Program-made: the position numbers and the translations under genes
Origin: an uncultured Clostridia bacterium
GTDB taxonomy: Bacteria > Bacillota > Clostridia > Christensenellales > Aristaeellaceae
Assembly (NCBI GenBank): GCA_934647165.1
Contig: CAKUFA010000005.1
Location: forward strand, 1 to 64,000
DNA length: 64,000 bases
Direction: 5' to 3'
Shown: piece after piece, positions 7,983 through 16,316 of the stretch
Numbering within the stretch: the first letter of the stretch is position 1
Layout of the letters: each line of letters starts with the position of its first letter
The notes under the pieces: generated by a model
What the model was told of the DNA's origin: nothing
Seen by the model: the letters and a program-made list of their open reading frames with translations, nothing else
Database searches by the model: none

Positions 7983-8675
7983 TTATGCGCCCCGTGTCAG
8001 GGCTTCGTAAATTTGGTGATACCGCCTGCCGAAGATCCGCAGGGAGGGCGTGTCAAAGTGCAATCCATCACGTTTGCACTGAAGCCCTGCCGCACTGGCG
8101 ACCCCCGCGTTGCCCAGGCGATGTGCCGCCTGATGGATAGCAGCGTTGATTTCCGTCGCACAGGGGAATTGATCCGGTCTGTTCAGGAGATATTCTCCTA
8201 TTTCTCCCAGCACAATGGGCACATCGCCCGCTTCGCGCCGCAGGGCGGATAATACTTCCGTCAGCCTGTCTTCATATCCGTCCGCACCCTGTTCATCCTC
8301 TGCGTCGCTTTCACCCTGGTGCCACAAAATCGCCCGCAGGGTTGAAGTGCGCCGGGCAAGTGCCGCCTGCATCACCGCATGGTCAAACAGCAGCCCGCCC
8401 GCCGCCCAGTCGCGGATGCGGGTGCCGCCGTCCGCACAGGGAATAAGCCCTGCTTCGCCGCCGGTTTTCTCCACTTCCTCCAGCAAAAAGCTGGTGGCAA
8501 GACTTGCTCCGCTGAAAGGCCGGTCGGGATTTACCGGTTCGCACAAGGGCTGCCAGCGCCCGTTGCGCAACATGTACGCTGTGGCCGCAAAGCGGGGCGG
8601 TTCGCTTTGCATCTCACCCCGCCCCGCCATGTTGGACTGACCTACCATCAAAAAGCTGTCCATGGTTTGATTCAC
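7983..8675 (-). CDS. SGNH-type carbohydrate acetylesterase (SASA/DUF303 family)
   Basis: A 230-residue hydrolase of the sialate O-acetylesterase/carbohydrate esterase 6-like type. The nucleophile block is [14 protein letters not shown] near the N-terminus, followed by [13 protein letters not shown], the WHQGESDA block with Gly/Gln of the oxyanion hole, and the catalytic Asp/His block [13 protein letters not shown]. Such enzymes take O-acetyl groups off plant or host glycans. There is no signal peptide, so it acts in the cytoplasm on imported oligosaccharide. It starts with GTG overlapping the stop of the upstream oxidoreductase (GTGA), indicating coupling; an ATG at 8663 is the alternative start. 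Confidence 0.85.
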   Translation of the reverse strand: MNQTMDSFLMVGQSNMAGRGEMQSEPPRFAATAYMLRNGRWQPLCEPVNPDRPFSGASLATSFLLEEVEKTGGEAGLIPCADGGTRIRDWAAGGLLFDHAVMQAALARRTSTLRAILWHQGESDAEDEQGADGYEDRLTEVLSALRREAGDVPIVLGEIGEYLLNRPDQFPCATEINAAIHQAAHRLGNAGVASAAGLQCKRDGLHFDTPSLRIFGRRYHQIYEALTRGA

Positions 8676-9835
8676 TTTGCCTTGCTGCCATAGCTGTCGG
8701 AGGTATCAGCCACCACGTCCCGGTCTTCCTTGTGGCGGGAGTTGGCGCAGCGCTCCATCAGCAGCTTGTAGAACTTCTCTTCATCAATGGGCAGCGTCAC
8801 ATCCTCGCCCGTCCAGCCGGAAAGATGGATGGCGTTGGACAGCATCAGGCCGTTGATGCCCTCGCGGCCGTCAGCCACCAGGGGCGTGCCGTGCAGGATG
8901 TGGCCCGCAAACGCATTCAGCACCCCGGGATGCTGCTCGTTCTTGCCGTCGGTCTCCACCTCTTCATGGGTGCACGGGGGTTTGCGGAAAGCTTCCGTAG
9001 CCGTCTTGCACCACTCGCGCTCATCCACCTCCAGGCGGTCGAAGGTCAGGTGGTCATTCTCGCACACCAGCTTGCCCTTGGTGCCGGTGATCTCCAGGCG
9101 GTTGGTGCCGGGCGCATCGCCGGTGGTGGTCACAAACACGCCCGTGGCGCCGTTGGCAAATTCCATGTAGGCGGTCACATCGTCCTCCACCTCAATGTCG
9201 TGCCACTTGCCTTCGTGGGTGAACGCATGCACCTTCACCGGCAGGCCGCACAGCCACTGCAGCAGATCCAGCTGATGGGGGCACTGGTTCAGCAGCACGC
9301 CGCCGCCTTCGCCCGCCCACGTGGCGCGCCATGCACCGGAGTCATAGTAGTACTGGGTGCGATACCAGTCCGTCACCATCCAGTTCATGCGCTTGATTTC
9401 GCCAACCTCGCCGGAAGAGATCATTTCCTTCATCTTGCGGTATACGCAGTTGGTGCGCTGGTTGAACATCATGCCGAAGGTCAGCTCCGGATGCTTGTTC
9501 GCTTCAGCAATCATGTCCCGTACCTGCAGGGTGTACACGCCCGCAGGTTTTTCGCACATCACGTGCAGGCCATGCTGGAACGCATCAATGGCGAGCGTCG
9601 GATGCTGATAGTGAGGCACGGCAATCAGCACGGCGTCCACCTTGCCGCTCTTAATCAGGTCGCTGCCCTCGCAGAAGATTTCCGCGTCCGGCACGTTTTC
9701 GTGGATCCATTCGCGCCGGCCTTCCTTGCGGTCTGCCATCGCGGCGATGGTGATTTCAGGGCACTTGCCCGCCATGATGTTGCGCGCATGGCTGGAGCCC
9801 ATGTTGCCTGCGCCGATGATGCCAAGCTTAAGCAT
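8672..9835 (-). CDS. Gfo/Idh/MocA family oxidoreductase
   Basis: A 387-residue NAD(P)-dependent sugar oxidoreductase. The N-terminal Rossmann fold has KLGIIGAGNMGSSHARNI, then DAVLIAVPHYQHPTLAIDAF and the EKPAGV block whose lysine is catalytic. The C-terminal alpha/beta domain has WYRTQYYYDSGAWR, GGGVLLNQCPHQLDLLQW with the catalytic-type His, and HDIEVEDDVTAYMEF. Members oxidise or epimerise hydroxyl groups of sugars, inositols and uronates. The ATG at 9835 has GAGGAGG 9 nt upstream. The gene is next to a TIM-barrel isomerase, a frequent pairing in inositol and 3-keto-sugar pathways. Exact substrate cannot be read from sequence. Confidence 0.88.
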   Translation of the reverse strand: MLKLGIIGAGNMGSSHARNIMAGKCPEITIAAMADRKEGRREWIHENVPDAEIFCEGSDLIKSGKVDAVLIAVPHYQHPTLAIDAFQHGLHVMCEKPAGVYTLQVRDMIAEANKHPELTFGMMFNQRTNCVYRKMKEMISSGEVGEIKRMNWMVTDWYRTQYYYDSGAWRATWAGEGGGVLLNQCPHQLDLLQWLCGLPVKVHAFTHEGKWHDIEVEDDVTAYMEFANGATGVFVTTTGDAPGTNRLEITGTKGKLVCENDHLTFDRLEVDEREWCKTATEAFRKPPCTHEEVETDGKNEQHPGVLNAFAGHILHGTPLVADGREGINGLMLSNAIHLSGWTGEDVTLPIDEEKFYKLLMERCANSRHKEDRDVVADTSDSYGSKAK

Positions 9836-9903
9836 CGTTTCTTTCCTCCTCAAAAATAATGGTTTTCGGTTGCTTTTCGCTCAAGAAAAGAGATTCTTTT
9901 TTT

Positions 9904-10755
9904 TCACAGCGCTGCGAGGATTTCCTTGATGGCCGTGCAGGCTACATGGAACGCCGTGCGGCTGTCCGGATACTGCTCGTGGTGGGTCACAGCCTCCCCT
10001 TGCAGCTCGCTCAAGCCCTTGAACACCCGCAGGTGGGGTTCTACCGTCAGGATCACGTCGTCATCCCGCTCTGCGTTGAGCTTCTTGAGGATTTCCGCCA
10101 CATGACCGTCACCGTGTCCTGCCGCCACCACCGCGCCGTCGGACAGGAACGCGTCCTTGATGTGCATGTAGGTGATGTACTTGTGCAGCTTTTCATAGCC
10201 CTCCAGCGTGTTCATGCCGCACTGCACAAAGTTCGCCGGGTCAAATACAAAGCCCATCCGGGGATAGAACTTCTCCATCAGCTCCACGCAGCGGTCGTTC
10301 ACATCGCCATAGATGTCCTTCTCGTTTTCATGCACAAGCTTCACGCCGGCCTTTTCCGCGTCCTCCAGCATGATCTCCAGGCGGCGGAACACCTCATCCC
10401 GCCAGTCCTCAGGCTTGGCGCCTTCCGGCGGATAGAAGCTGAACATACGAATGCGGCCGCATTCCAGATGTTTGCAAATTTCCAGTCCATGCCGGAAGGA
10501 GGCCAGATGCTCGTCAAAGGGCTCGTTCAGATTTGCCTTGCCGTAGGGCGATCCCAATGCGGACAGCTTAACGCCTGCCGCGTCCAGCCGTTTTTTCACA
10601 TCATCCGCCTCTTCAAGCGTCAGCTTGGAGCAGTTTTTGCCATCCACGCCGCGCAGCTCAATGTGGTTGATGCCCTCTTCCCGGAGCGCCTGCAGCTGTT
10701 CGTCCAGCATGGGGCTTGCTTCGTCAGCAAAGGCCGAAAGAATGAAGTGTGCCAT
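9904..10755 (-). CDS. Sugar phosphate isomerase/epimerase (AP endonuclease 2 family TIM barrel)
   Basis: A 283-residue xylose-isomerase-like TIM barrel. Metal-site landmarks are HIELRGVDGKNCSKL, VKLVHENEKDIYG (Glu ligand), GFVFDPANFVQCG (Asp ligand), YMHIKDAF (His ligand) and VILTVEPHL (Glu ligand). The family includes IolE, IolI, hydroxypyruvate isomerase and 3-keto-sugar processing enzymes. It is cytoplasmic, with no signal peptide. It sits between the sulfatase and Gfo/Idh/MocA genes in one transcriptional direction, supporting a joint role in reshaping the imported sugar. The precise reaction is unknown. Confidence 0.85.
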   Translation of the reverse strand: MAHFILSAFADEASPMLDEQLQALREEGINHIELRGVDGKNCSKLTLEEADDVKKRLDAAGVKLSALGSPYGKANLNEPFDEHLASFRHGLEICKHLECGRIRMFSFYPPEGAKPEDWRDEVFRRLEIMLEDAEKAGVKLVHENEKDIYGDVNDRCVELMEKFYPRMGFVFDPANFVQCGMNTLEGYEKLHKYITYMHIKDAFLSDGAVVAAGHGDGHVAEILKKLNAERDDDVILTVEPHLRVFKGLSELQGEAVTHHEQYPDSRTAFHVACTAIKEILAAL

Positions 10756-10775
10756 GTCCTTTTCCTCCTTGTGTT

Positions 10776-12074
10776 TTATGCTTTGATTGTCTCTTCCAGT
10801 GCGGATTGCATTTTCCGCATAAGCGCCTGCGTATCCACGTTTTCCACCAGGTTGTTTTTTTCCTCGGGGTCTTCCTGCATGTCAAACAGCATCAGCGGCA
10901 TACCGTCCTCCATGCGCACAACCAGCTTGAACCGCTCGTCGCGGATCATCCGCCACTTGTCCTCGCCAACGTAGGATTCGCTCACAATAAAAGGATTTCG
11001 CTCTCCGTCGTCCTTCCCCTGCACATAGGGCAAAAAGCTCCGCCCATCGCCGAAATTGTCCTCACCTGCCGCGTCCATCAGGGTGGCAAAAATGTCCACG
11101 CCCTGCACCAATTGTGCGGCGCGCGCTCCTTTTCTGCCGCCCGGGCAGCGCACCACCATAGGAATGCCCGCGCTCAGCTCGTAGGGCACGCCCTTGTTCT
11201 TCAATCCATGGCTGCCCTGCATGTCGCCGTGGTCCGCCGTATAAATAATAAGTGTATCCTCCAGCTTGCCCGTTTCGGCAAGCGTCTCCATCATTTTGCC
11301 CACGCCATGATCCAGCTGGGACACCATGCCTGCATACAATCGCTTGTATGCCTGCATATTCCCGCCATAGCGGCGATAGTCCGGGCAGTCATTCCACTCC
11401 TTCGGGCTTGGCGGATTAAACGTGGGGGTATAAGGCTCCACGTCCTTTCCTTCTTCGTCAATGGGGAAGGTCACATCGTCATACAGCGCGGCATATTCCG
11501 GCAGGGGTTGCTCCGGATAATGGGGCGCCTGGTAGCCCACCATCAACAGGAAGGGCCGCGCGTCCTTCGCCATGTCGCGGAGCATGTCCACTGCCAGGCG
11601 CGTGGTAACCTCCGTGCGGTGCTCGTGATAAATATGCTCCACATTGTTCGTGTCAAAAAAGCCGACCCGGTTGTTGTAAGGCTCGTTCGGGTCATAGCCG
11701 TTGTACATCTGATACGCGTTGAAGCGTTCAAACCCGCCGCGCTTCGCCGCGGGAATATCCTCCGTGCCGCGGCCGCCCAGGTGCCACTTGCCCACAAACC
11801 CGGTCTGCCAACCGTGCTGGCGCAGCGTTCCCGCCAGCGTGGGCACCCCCTCCGGCAGGGGCATGTTGTTGCGGGTCAGGCCGTTGTGGCAAGTCAAAAG
11901 CCCCGTCATCAGGCAGCCGCGAAAGGGGCCGCACATGGGGTTGTTGCTATAAGCGTTTTCAAACAGCACGCCTTCATCGCATAATTGGTCAAGGTTTGGC
12001 GTTTTGTAAAGGGGATTTACTCTGCCCAGCGCTTGTTTATGCTGCTGGTCGGCAAAGATTACGAGCAAATTCAT
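10776..12074 (-). CDS. Sulfatase (formylglycine-dependent, type I)
   Basis: A 432-residue arylsulfatase-family hydrolase. The N-terminal metal ligands are in LLVIFADQQHKQALG. The modification motif C-x-P-x-R is CGPFRGCLMTG with Cys48 as the residue to be oxidised to formylglycine. GFVGKWHLGGRG and IYTADHGDMQGSHGL carry further conserved Lys/His and Asp/His active-site residues. A Cys-type motif in an anaerobe needs a radical-SAM maturase (anSME), which is not in this window. No signal peptide, so desulfation would occur inside the cell. It is the first enzyme gene after the transporter set. Choline-sulfatase-like and glycan sulfatases share these motifs; the operon points to a sulfated glycan. 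Confidence 0.9.
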   Translation of the reverse strand: MNLLVIFADQQHKQALGRVNPLYKTPNLDQLCDEGVLFENAYSNNPMCGPFRGCLMTGLLTCHNGLTRNNMPLPEGVPTLAGTLRQHGWQTGFVGKWHLGGRGTEDIPAAKRGGFERFNAYQMYNGYDPNEPYNNRVGFFDTNNVEHIYHEHRTEVTTRLAVDMLRDMAKDARPFLLMVGYQAPHYPEQPLPEYAALYDDVTFPIDEEGKDVEPYTPTFNPPSPKEWNDCPDYRRYGGNMQAYKRLYAGMVSQLDHGVGKMMETLAETGKLEDTLIIYTADHGDMQGSHGLKNKGVPYELSAGIPMVVRCPGGRKGARAAQLVQGVDIFATLMDAAGEDNFGDGRSFLPYVQGKDDGERNPFIVSESYVGEDKWRMIRDERFKLVVRMEDGMPLMLFDMQEDPEEKNNLVENVDTQALMRKMQSALEETIKA

Positions 12075-12373
12075 CGTTATGTTCTCCTCCTGCCATGCGC
12101 TTTTCCCCCTCAGAGCAGCTGCACCACCGCAGATTTTCTGTCACTCAACAGCTTCCATGCTTACTTTTCTACTTTTATTTTCTATTTTTCGCGAAAGACA
12201 GTCCGTTTCCCTGCCTGTTCTCCTCTGCTTTGTTGGGGAAAAATTTCTCTTTCTTGCGTTTTTCTCAAAGCAAGGGGGGCAAAGGGGCTTTCCTTTGCCC
12301 CTTGCCCCCTGTCCTTTTCAGCGGATTACACCCGGTTTATCCGTCATCCGCTTATCGCTTAAAGTTCGGAAAA
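12075..12373. other. Gene-free spacer with a GC-rich hairpin
   Basis: I see no gene here. GGGGCAAAGG (12276-12285) pairs with CCTTTGCCCC (12292-12301), a 10-bp stem with a 6-nt loop. On the minus strand, downstream of the binding-protein gene, no clear T run follows. It may be a partial terminator or an RNA-processing hairpin that keeps binding-protein mRNA in excess over the enzymes. Confidence 0.5.
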
Positions 12374-14104
12374 TCAGTTCTTGGGCAGCGTAGCCGTGAA
12401 ACCGGCATACGCGTCGCGATAGATCTGGATATACTCCTCAATGCCCAGCTTCTTCAGTTCAGCGAAGTAAGCGTCCAGCTCGTCCAGCGAACGGGTGCCC
12501 ACAATGAACTTGGCGGTTTCCGCCGTCACGTGGTCGTTGATCACGGTGTACAGGTCAGCCACGCGCTGATTCTGCTCCGCGGTCAAATACACGTTGGGCA
12601 GGCGGATGGTGGTCAGGTTGTTCACCAGTGCGTTGGCCTGAATGGTGCGCCAATGGCCGTCGTTGTTGTCATCGGTCACCACGTCCATCACGGTGGACTG
12701 TACCGTTGCGCCGGTCAGCTTATCGGTAATGGTGCGGATATCACCCTTGTATTCCGTACCGGCCATCTCGCACACGGTTTCCGGCAGCTTGTCATAACGG
12801 CCGGGAGCGCTGGAGTAGCTCTTGATGTACTGATACGTGTACTCGGAAATATCGGAATATTCGCCGGCCACAACCTTGTCCGTGGTCACCTTGCCGTTTT
12901 CATCCAGGAACCAGCCGTCCACGTTGTACAGGGGCTTGTCGCCACCCTTCATGGGACCGTAGAAATACAGGAGAGCGCCTTCGGGGCTGTACATGTAGTC
13001 CACAATGCGAGCCAGCACTTCCGGATACTTGGTGGCAGAAGAGGCATAGCAGATGCCGGTGTTGAAGGTATTGTTCATGCTGGCCACTGCGGTGTCGTTC
13101 ACATCGCTGGTCAGGGGAGACAGGGCATCCCATGCCGCCCAGGCATCGCCCAGCGACCCGATGGTGGAGTCGCCGAATACGCCGCACACACCGGAGCCGA
13201 TCAGGCCGCGGGCGCTGGTCTGATCCATGGTGAAGTAATCCTGGCTGATGAGGCCTTCTTCATACAGAGTGTGATAGAACTTGATGAATTCGCGGGCTTC
13301 CTCCGTGTAGCACGGCAGCACCACTTCACCATTCTTGATTTCCCACGCCATGCCCCACTGGTTGGTGTTGCGGCCGTAGAAGCCAAGCGCGTTCCACACA
13401 AATTCCTTGTCCTTGTTCTGGTTGCCGATCATGGGAATCATCGCGTCGCCAAGACCCGCGGGGTCCTTTTCCTTGAAGGTGCGCAGCACTTTGAGGAAAT
13501 CATCCAGCGTGGTGGGCTTTTCCAGGCCGCACTTGGTCAACCACTCCTGGTTGATGTACATGCGGATGGCCGCGGAGAAGGAACCGGTGTTGGCATGATA
13601 GCGGGAACCGGTGATTTCCGGCATGGCATAGATGTTGCCGTCCGGCGCGGTCGCCGCCACAAAAGCGTCAGGATACTCCTCGCGCGCCTTGCAGGCATTG
13701 GGCATCAGTTCGGGGGTGAGCAGGTCGTTCCAGCTCAGCAGCATGCCCTCTTCCACACCGTAGGTCATCACGTCGTTGTTGCTCAGGCCGATGCCCCACA
13801 CCAGGTCGGGCATATCGTCGGAAGCGAACATCAGGCTGATGCGCTCGTTGGTTTCCAGGGTCTGCTCCATCTCGAGCTTCACGTTCATCGCGTCAGCCAG
13901 ATACTGGAAGAACCATACGTCCTCAATATCATTGGTAGCGGTGGAGTTACGGGTGGTCAGGATGCTCAGGGTCACGTTTTCCGTGCCCTCCTTGACCGCC
14001 GGGCAGGCGCTGTCCAGGTTCACGTAGGACGGAACCTCGGCCAGTGCGGACACGCTGCCAAGCAGCATGGCCAAAGCCATTACCAGTGCAAGCAATTTCT
14101 TCAT
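12374..14104 (-). CDS. Extracellular solute-binding protein of a carbohydrate ABC transporter
   Basis: A 576-residue binding protein of the LipO/YtcQ type that partners LplB/YtcP permeases. Residues 1-22 are a signal peptide ending SALA before EVPSYVNL. The mature part starts with VTLSILTTRN and has a domain-crossing DMPDLVWG and a long C-terminal region ending near LDAYFAELKKLGIEEYIQ, typical of this family. No cysteine follows the signal peptide, so the usual lipoprotein anchor is absent. It follows the two permease genes by 90 nt and precedes the sulfatase, so it defines the substrate import step of the operon. ATG with GGAGGTAG upstream. Ligand unknown, likely an oligosaccharide containing uronic acid. 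Confidence 0.9.
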   Translation of the reverse strand: MKKLLALVMALAMLLGSVSALAEVPSYVNLDSACPAVKEGTENVTLSILTTRNSTATNDIEDVWFFQYLADAMNVKLEMEQTLETNERISLMFASDDMPDLVWGIGLSNNDVMTYGVEEGMLLSWNDLLTPELMPNACKAREEYPDAFVAATAPDGNIYAMPEITGSRYHANTGSFSAAIRMYINQEWLTKCGLEKPTTLDDFLKVLRTFKEKDPAGLGDAMIPMIGNQNKDKEFVWNALGFYGRNTNQWGMAWEIKNGEVVLPCYTEEAREFIKFYHTLYEEGLISQDYFTMDQTSARGLIGSGVCGVFGDSTIGSLGDAWAAWDALSPLTSDVNDTAVASMNNTFNTGICYASSATKYPEVLARIVDYMYSPEGALLYFYGPMKGGDKPLYNVDGWFLDENGKVTTDKVVAGEYSDISEYTYQYIKSYSSAPGRYDKLPETVCEMAGTEYKGDIRTITDKLTGATVQSTVMDVVTDDNNDGHWRTIQANALVNNLTTIRLPNVYLTAEQNQRVADLYTVINDHVTAETAKFIVGTRSLDELDAYFAELKKLGIEEYIQIYRDAYAGFTATLPKN

Positions 14105-14194
14105 GGGTCTACCTCCTTGATGTATCGTGTTCGCCTTCTTAGGCGAAACATCCCTTAGAAAATGCAGGGCTTCCGTCTGCCCTGCCGCATCCGC

Positions 14195-15127
14195 TTATCC
14201 CTTCACAGAGCCAATCATCACGCCCTTGACGAAATACTTCTGGATAAACGGATACAGGATCAGCATGGGAATGCTGGCGATCATCACCAGCGCATACTTC
14301 ATCGTCACCACCAGGTTGGCGCGTGCCACCGCGTTGGCCAGCAGGTTCGGGTCTGCCGAGGCCACCGCATCGTCCAGCGCCGTCTGGTTCATGATGAGGA
14401 TGCGGCGCAGCACCAGCGCCAAAGGCTGCCACTTGGTCTTGGTCAGGTAAATCAAAGCCGTGAAATAGCCGTTCCAGTGTCCCACAGCGTAGTACAGGCA
14501 CATAACCGCCACAATGGGCATGGACAGGGGCAGCGCCACTTTGAAGAACAGCCCCGTTTCGCTGGCGCCGTCAATGCGGCCCGCTTCATAAAGACTTTCG
14601 GGAATGCTGTTCTCAAAATACGTGCGCGTCACAATGAGGTTATAAACGCTCAAACCGCCAGAAATCACCATGATGAGCGGGTTGTTCACCAGCCCCAGGG
14701 ACTTGTTCAGCAAATAGGTAGGAATCATGCCGCCGCCAAAGTACATGGTGATGAGGAAGAACCAGCTCAGCACGGTGCGCCCCAACATGCGTTTTTTGCT
14801 CATGGCATAAGCAGCGGGGATCGTGAGAAACAGATTGAATGCTGTACCGCCCACCGTGTAGAGGATGGTGTTGCGATAGCCCTGCCACACCTGCTGGTTT
14901 TCAAATACCGCCTTGTAAGCCGTCAGCTGGAAGCCCACCGGCAGAATGCTCACCTGACCTGTTGCCACCGCGTTAAAATCCGAGAAAGACGCGATGACTG
15001 CATAATAAATGGGATAGAAACAAACAAATGTAATGAGAAGCAAAAGAATCGTGTTGACCACATCGAAGGTGGTGATCTTTATACGCTTTTTCTTGTGGGT
15101 TACTGGATGAACACCTGTCTGCGCCAT
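14195..15127 (-). CDS. Carbohydrate ABC transporter permease (YtcP/LplC-like)
   Basis: A 310-residue inner-membrane permease with about six transmembrane helices, beginning NTILLLLITFVCFYPIYYAV. The cytoplasmic EAA loop that docks the ATPase is YEAGRIDGASETGLFFKVALP. MYFGGGMIPTYLLNKSLGL is a hallmark of the YtcP/LplC group. The ORF opens at 15136, but that ATG abuts AAAGGAGG directly; the ATG at 15127 has the correct 9-nt spacing and was chosen. It lies 18 nt behind the LplB-like gene. The ATPase is not encoded nearby, as usual for this class, which shares a multitask MsmX-type ATPase. Confidence 0.92.
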   Translation of the reverse strand: MAQTGVHPVTHKKKRIKITTFDVVNTILLLLITFVCFYPIYYAVIASFSDFNAVATGQVSILPVGFQLTAYKAVFENQQVWQGYRNTILYTVGGTAFNLFLTIPAAYAMSKKRMLGRTVLSWFFLITMYFGGGMIPTYLLNKSLGLVNNPLIMVISGGLSVYNLIVTRTYFENSIPESLYEAGRIDGASETGLFFKVALPLSMPIVAVMCLYYAVGHWNGYFTALIYLTKTKWQPLALVLRRILIMNQTALDDAVASADPNLLANAVARANLVVTMKYALVMIASIPMLILYPFIQKYFVKGVMIGSVKG

Positions 15128-15145
15128 GCTGTACATCCTCCTTTC

Positions 15146-16072
15146 TCAGAAAAGCCCGGTTTCGGTGGTCTTTTTCACAATCCGGTTTGCCAGAAGCAGC
15201 ACCAGAATGTTGGCCAGGTTGTTGAACAGGCCGATGGCCGTGGAGTAACTGTACTGTCCATCCACCAGGCCGATGTTGTAAACATAGGTGGAAATCACCT
15301 GCGAAGCGTCCAGGTTCAGGTCGTTCTGCAAAAGGAAGATCTTCGTGTGTCCCACGGACAGAAGGCCGCCTGTGCGCATGATGAACGTGATGGCAATGGT
15401 AGGCAGAATGCCCGGAATGTTCACGTGGCGGATAATCTGCATGCGGCTGGCGCCGTCAATGCGCGCCGCTTCCACCACTTCCGGCGAAATGGATGCCAGG
15501 GCGGAAATGAACAGGATCGAATCCCATCCAAGGTTCTGCCACACGCCGGACCATACATAGATGCTCGCGAAACTGTTCGGATCCGTCATAAACGCTACCC
15601 GTTCCCCGCCAAGGGCGGCAATCAGGTTGTTGATGGGGCCGTTCGCGCGATCCAACATCATAATCACCAGTGAGCACACCACAACCTCGGACATAAAGTG
15701 GGGCGCGTAGGTAATCATCTGCATGGTCTTTTTGAGCTTGATGTTGTAAACCTCATTGAGCATCAGCGCAAAAATGATCGCGCAGGGAAAAGTGGCCAGC
15801 GAGTACAGCGTAATCGTCAGCGTGTTGCGAATCATTTTCCAGAAGTTCGGATAGCTGAGGAAACGCGCAAACTGCTCAACCCCCACCCACGGGCTGCCCG
15901 TGATGCCCAGGCGCGGCCGATAATTCTTGAAAGCAATCTGCAACCCATACATAGGGCCGTACTGGAAGATGCACACGTACACCACTGCCGGCAGCAGCAG
16001 CAGCCACCATTGCCAGCTTTCCCTCACCCGCTTGAGCAGGTACCTTCCCGTTCGTATCCGTCCACGCTGCAT
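15146..16072 (-). CDS. Carbohydrate ABC transporter permease (LplB-like)
   Basis: A 308-residue permease, first gene of the operon. It has a cytoplasmic basic N-terminus, then WWLLLLPAVVYVCIFQYGPM and five more membrane helices. The EAA loop is VEAARIDGASRMQIIRHVNIP. The stretch YGPMYGLQIAFKNYRP is typical of LplB/YteP proteins that import plant or host oligosaccharides. The ATG at 16072 has AAGGAGG 8 nt upstream. A promoter lies at 16137-16165, and the divergent-order AraC-type membrane regulator gene is immediately upstream on the same strand but separated by a terminator. Confidence 0.92.
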   Translation of the reverse strand: MQRGRIRTGRYLLKRVRESWQWWLLLLPAVVYVCIFQYGPMYGLQIAFKNYRPRLGITGSPWVGVEQFARFLSYPNFWKMIRNTLTITLYSLATFPCAIIFALMLNEVYNIKLKKTMQMITYAPHFMSEVVVCSLVIMMLDRANGPINNLIAALGGERVAFMTDPNSFASIYVWSGVWQNLGWDSILFISALASISPEVVEAARIDGASRMQIIRHVNIPGILPTIAITFIMRTGGLLSVGHTKIFLLQNDLNLDASQVISTYVYNIGLVDGQYSYSTAIGLFNNLANILVLLLANRIVKKTTETGLF

Positions 16073-16136
16073 GCGCGCATCCTCCTTTATTTGTCAAAAA
16101 CACCGCGGCGTCTGTTTCATCGCCGTCTGTGCATTC

Positions 16137-16165
16137 ATTATCACCTGGTTTTTCCCCTATATCAA
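16137..16165 (-). promoter_or_regulatory. Promoter of the nine-gene glycan operon
   Basis: TTGATA (complement of 16160-16165), 17 bp, GATAAT (complement of 16137-16142). Each hexamer has one mismatch. It gives a leader of about 60 nt. The AT-rich stretch just upstream (16166-16250) is where the AraC-type regulator would be expected to bind. Confidence 0.6.
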
Positions 16166-16253
16166 TACCCCAAAAGGCGAATCAAATGACCAAATTGCTC
16201 ATAATAGAACCAGATTGTACATCTTTCAGGTTTTTGCTTGTTCCGTAAAATAA

Positions 16254-16287
16254 TGCCATGGCAGAGTCCGTTTTCTCTGCCATGGCA
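16254..16287 (-). terminator. Terminator of the AraC-type regulator gene
   Basis: TGCCATGGCAGAG (16254-16266) pairs perfectly over 13 bp with CTCTGCCATGGCA (16275-16287). On the minus strand TTATTTT follows. It separates the regulator from the operon it probably controls. Confidence 0.85.
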
Positions 16288-16316
16288 TTTGATTTTTTGC
16301 CGCCTGCGTGCTTCGG

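Noticed and set aside
12276..12301. Strong terminator after the binding-protein gene
   Set aside because: The stem is good but no T run follows on the minus strand, so I list it only as a hairpin.
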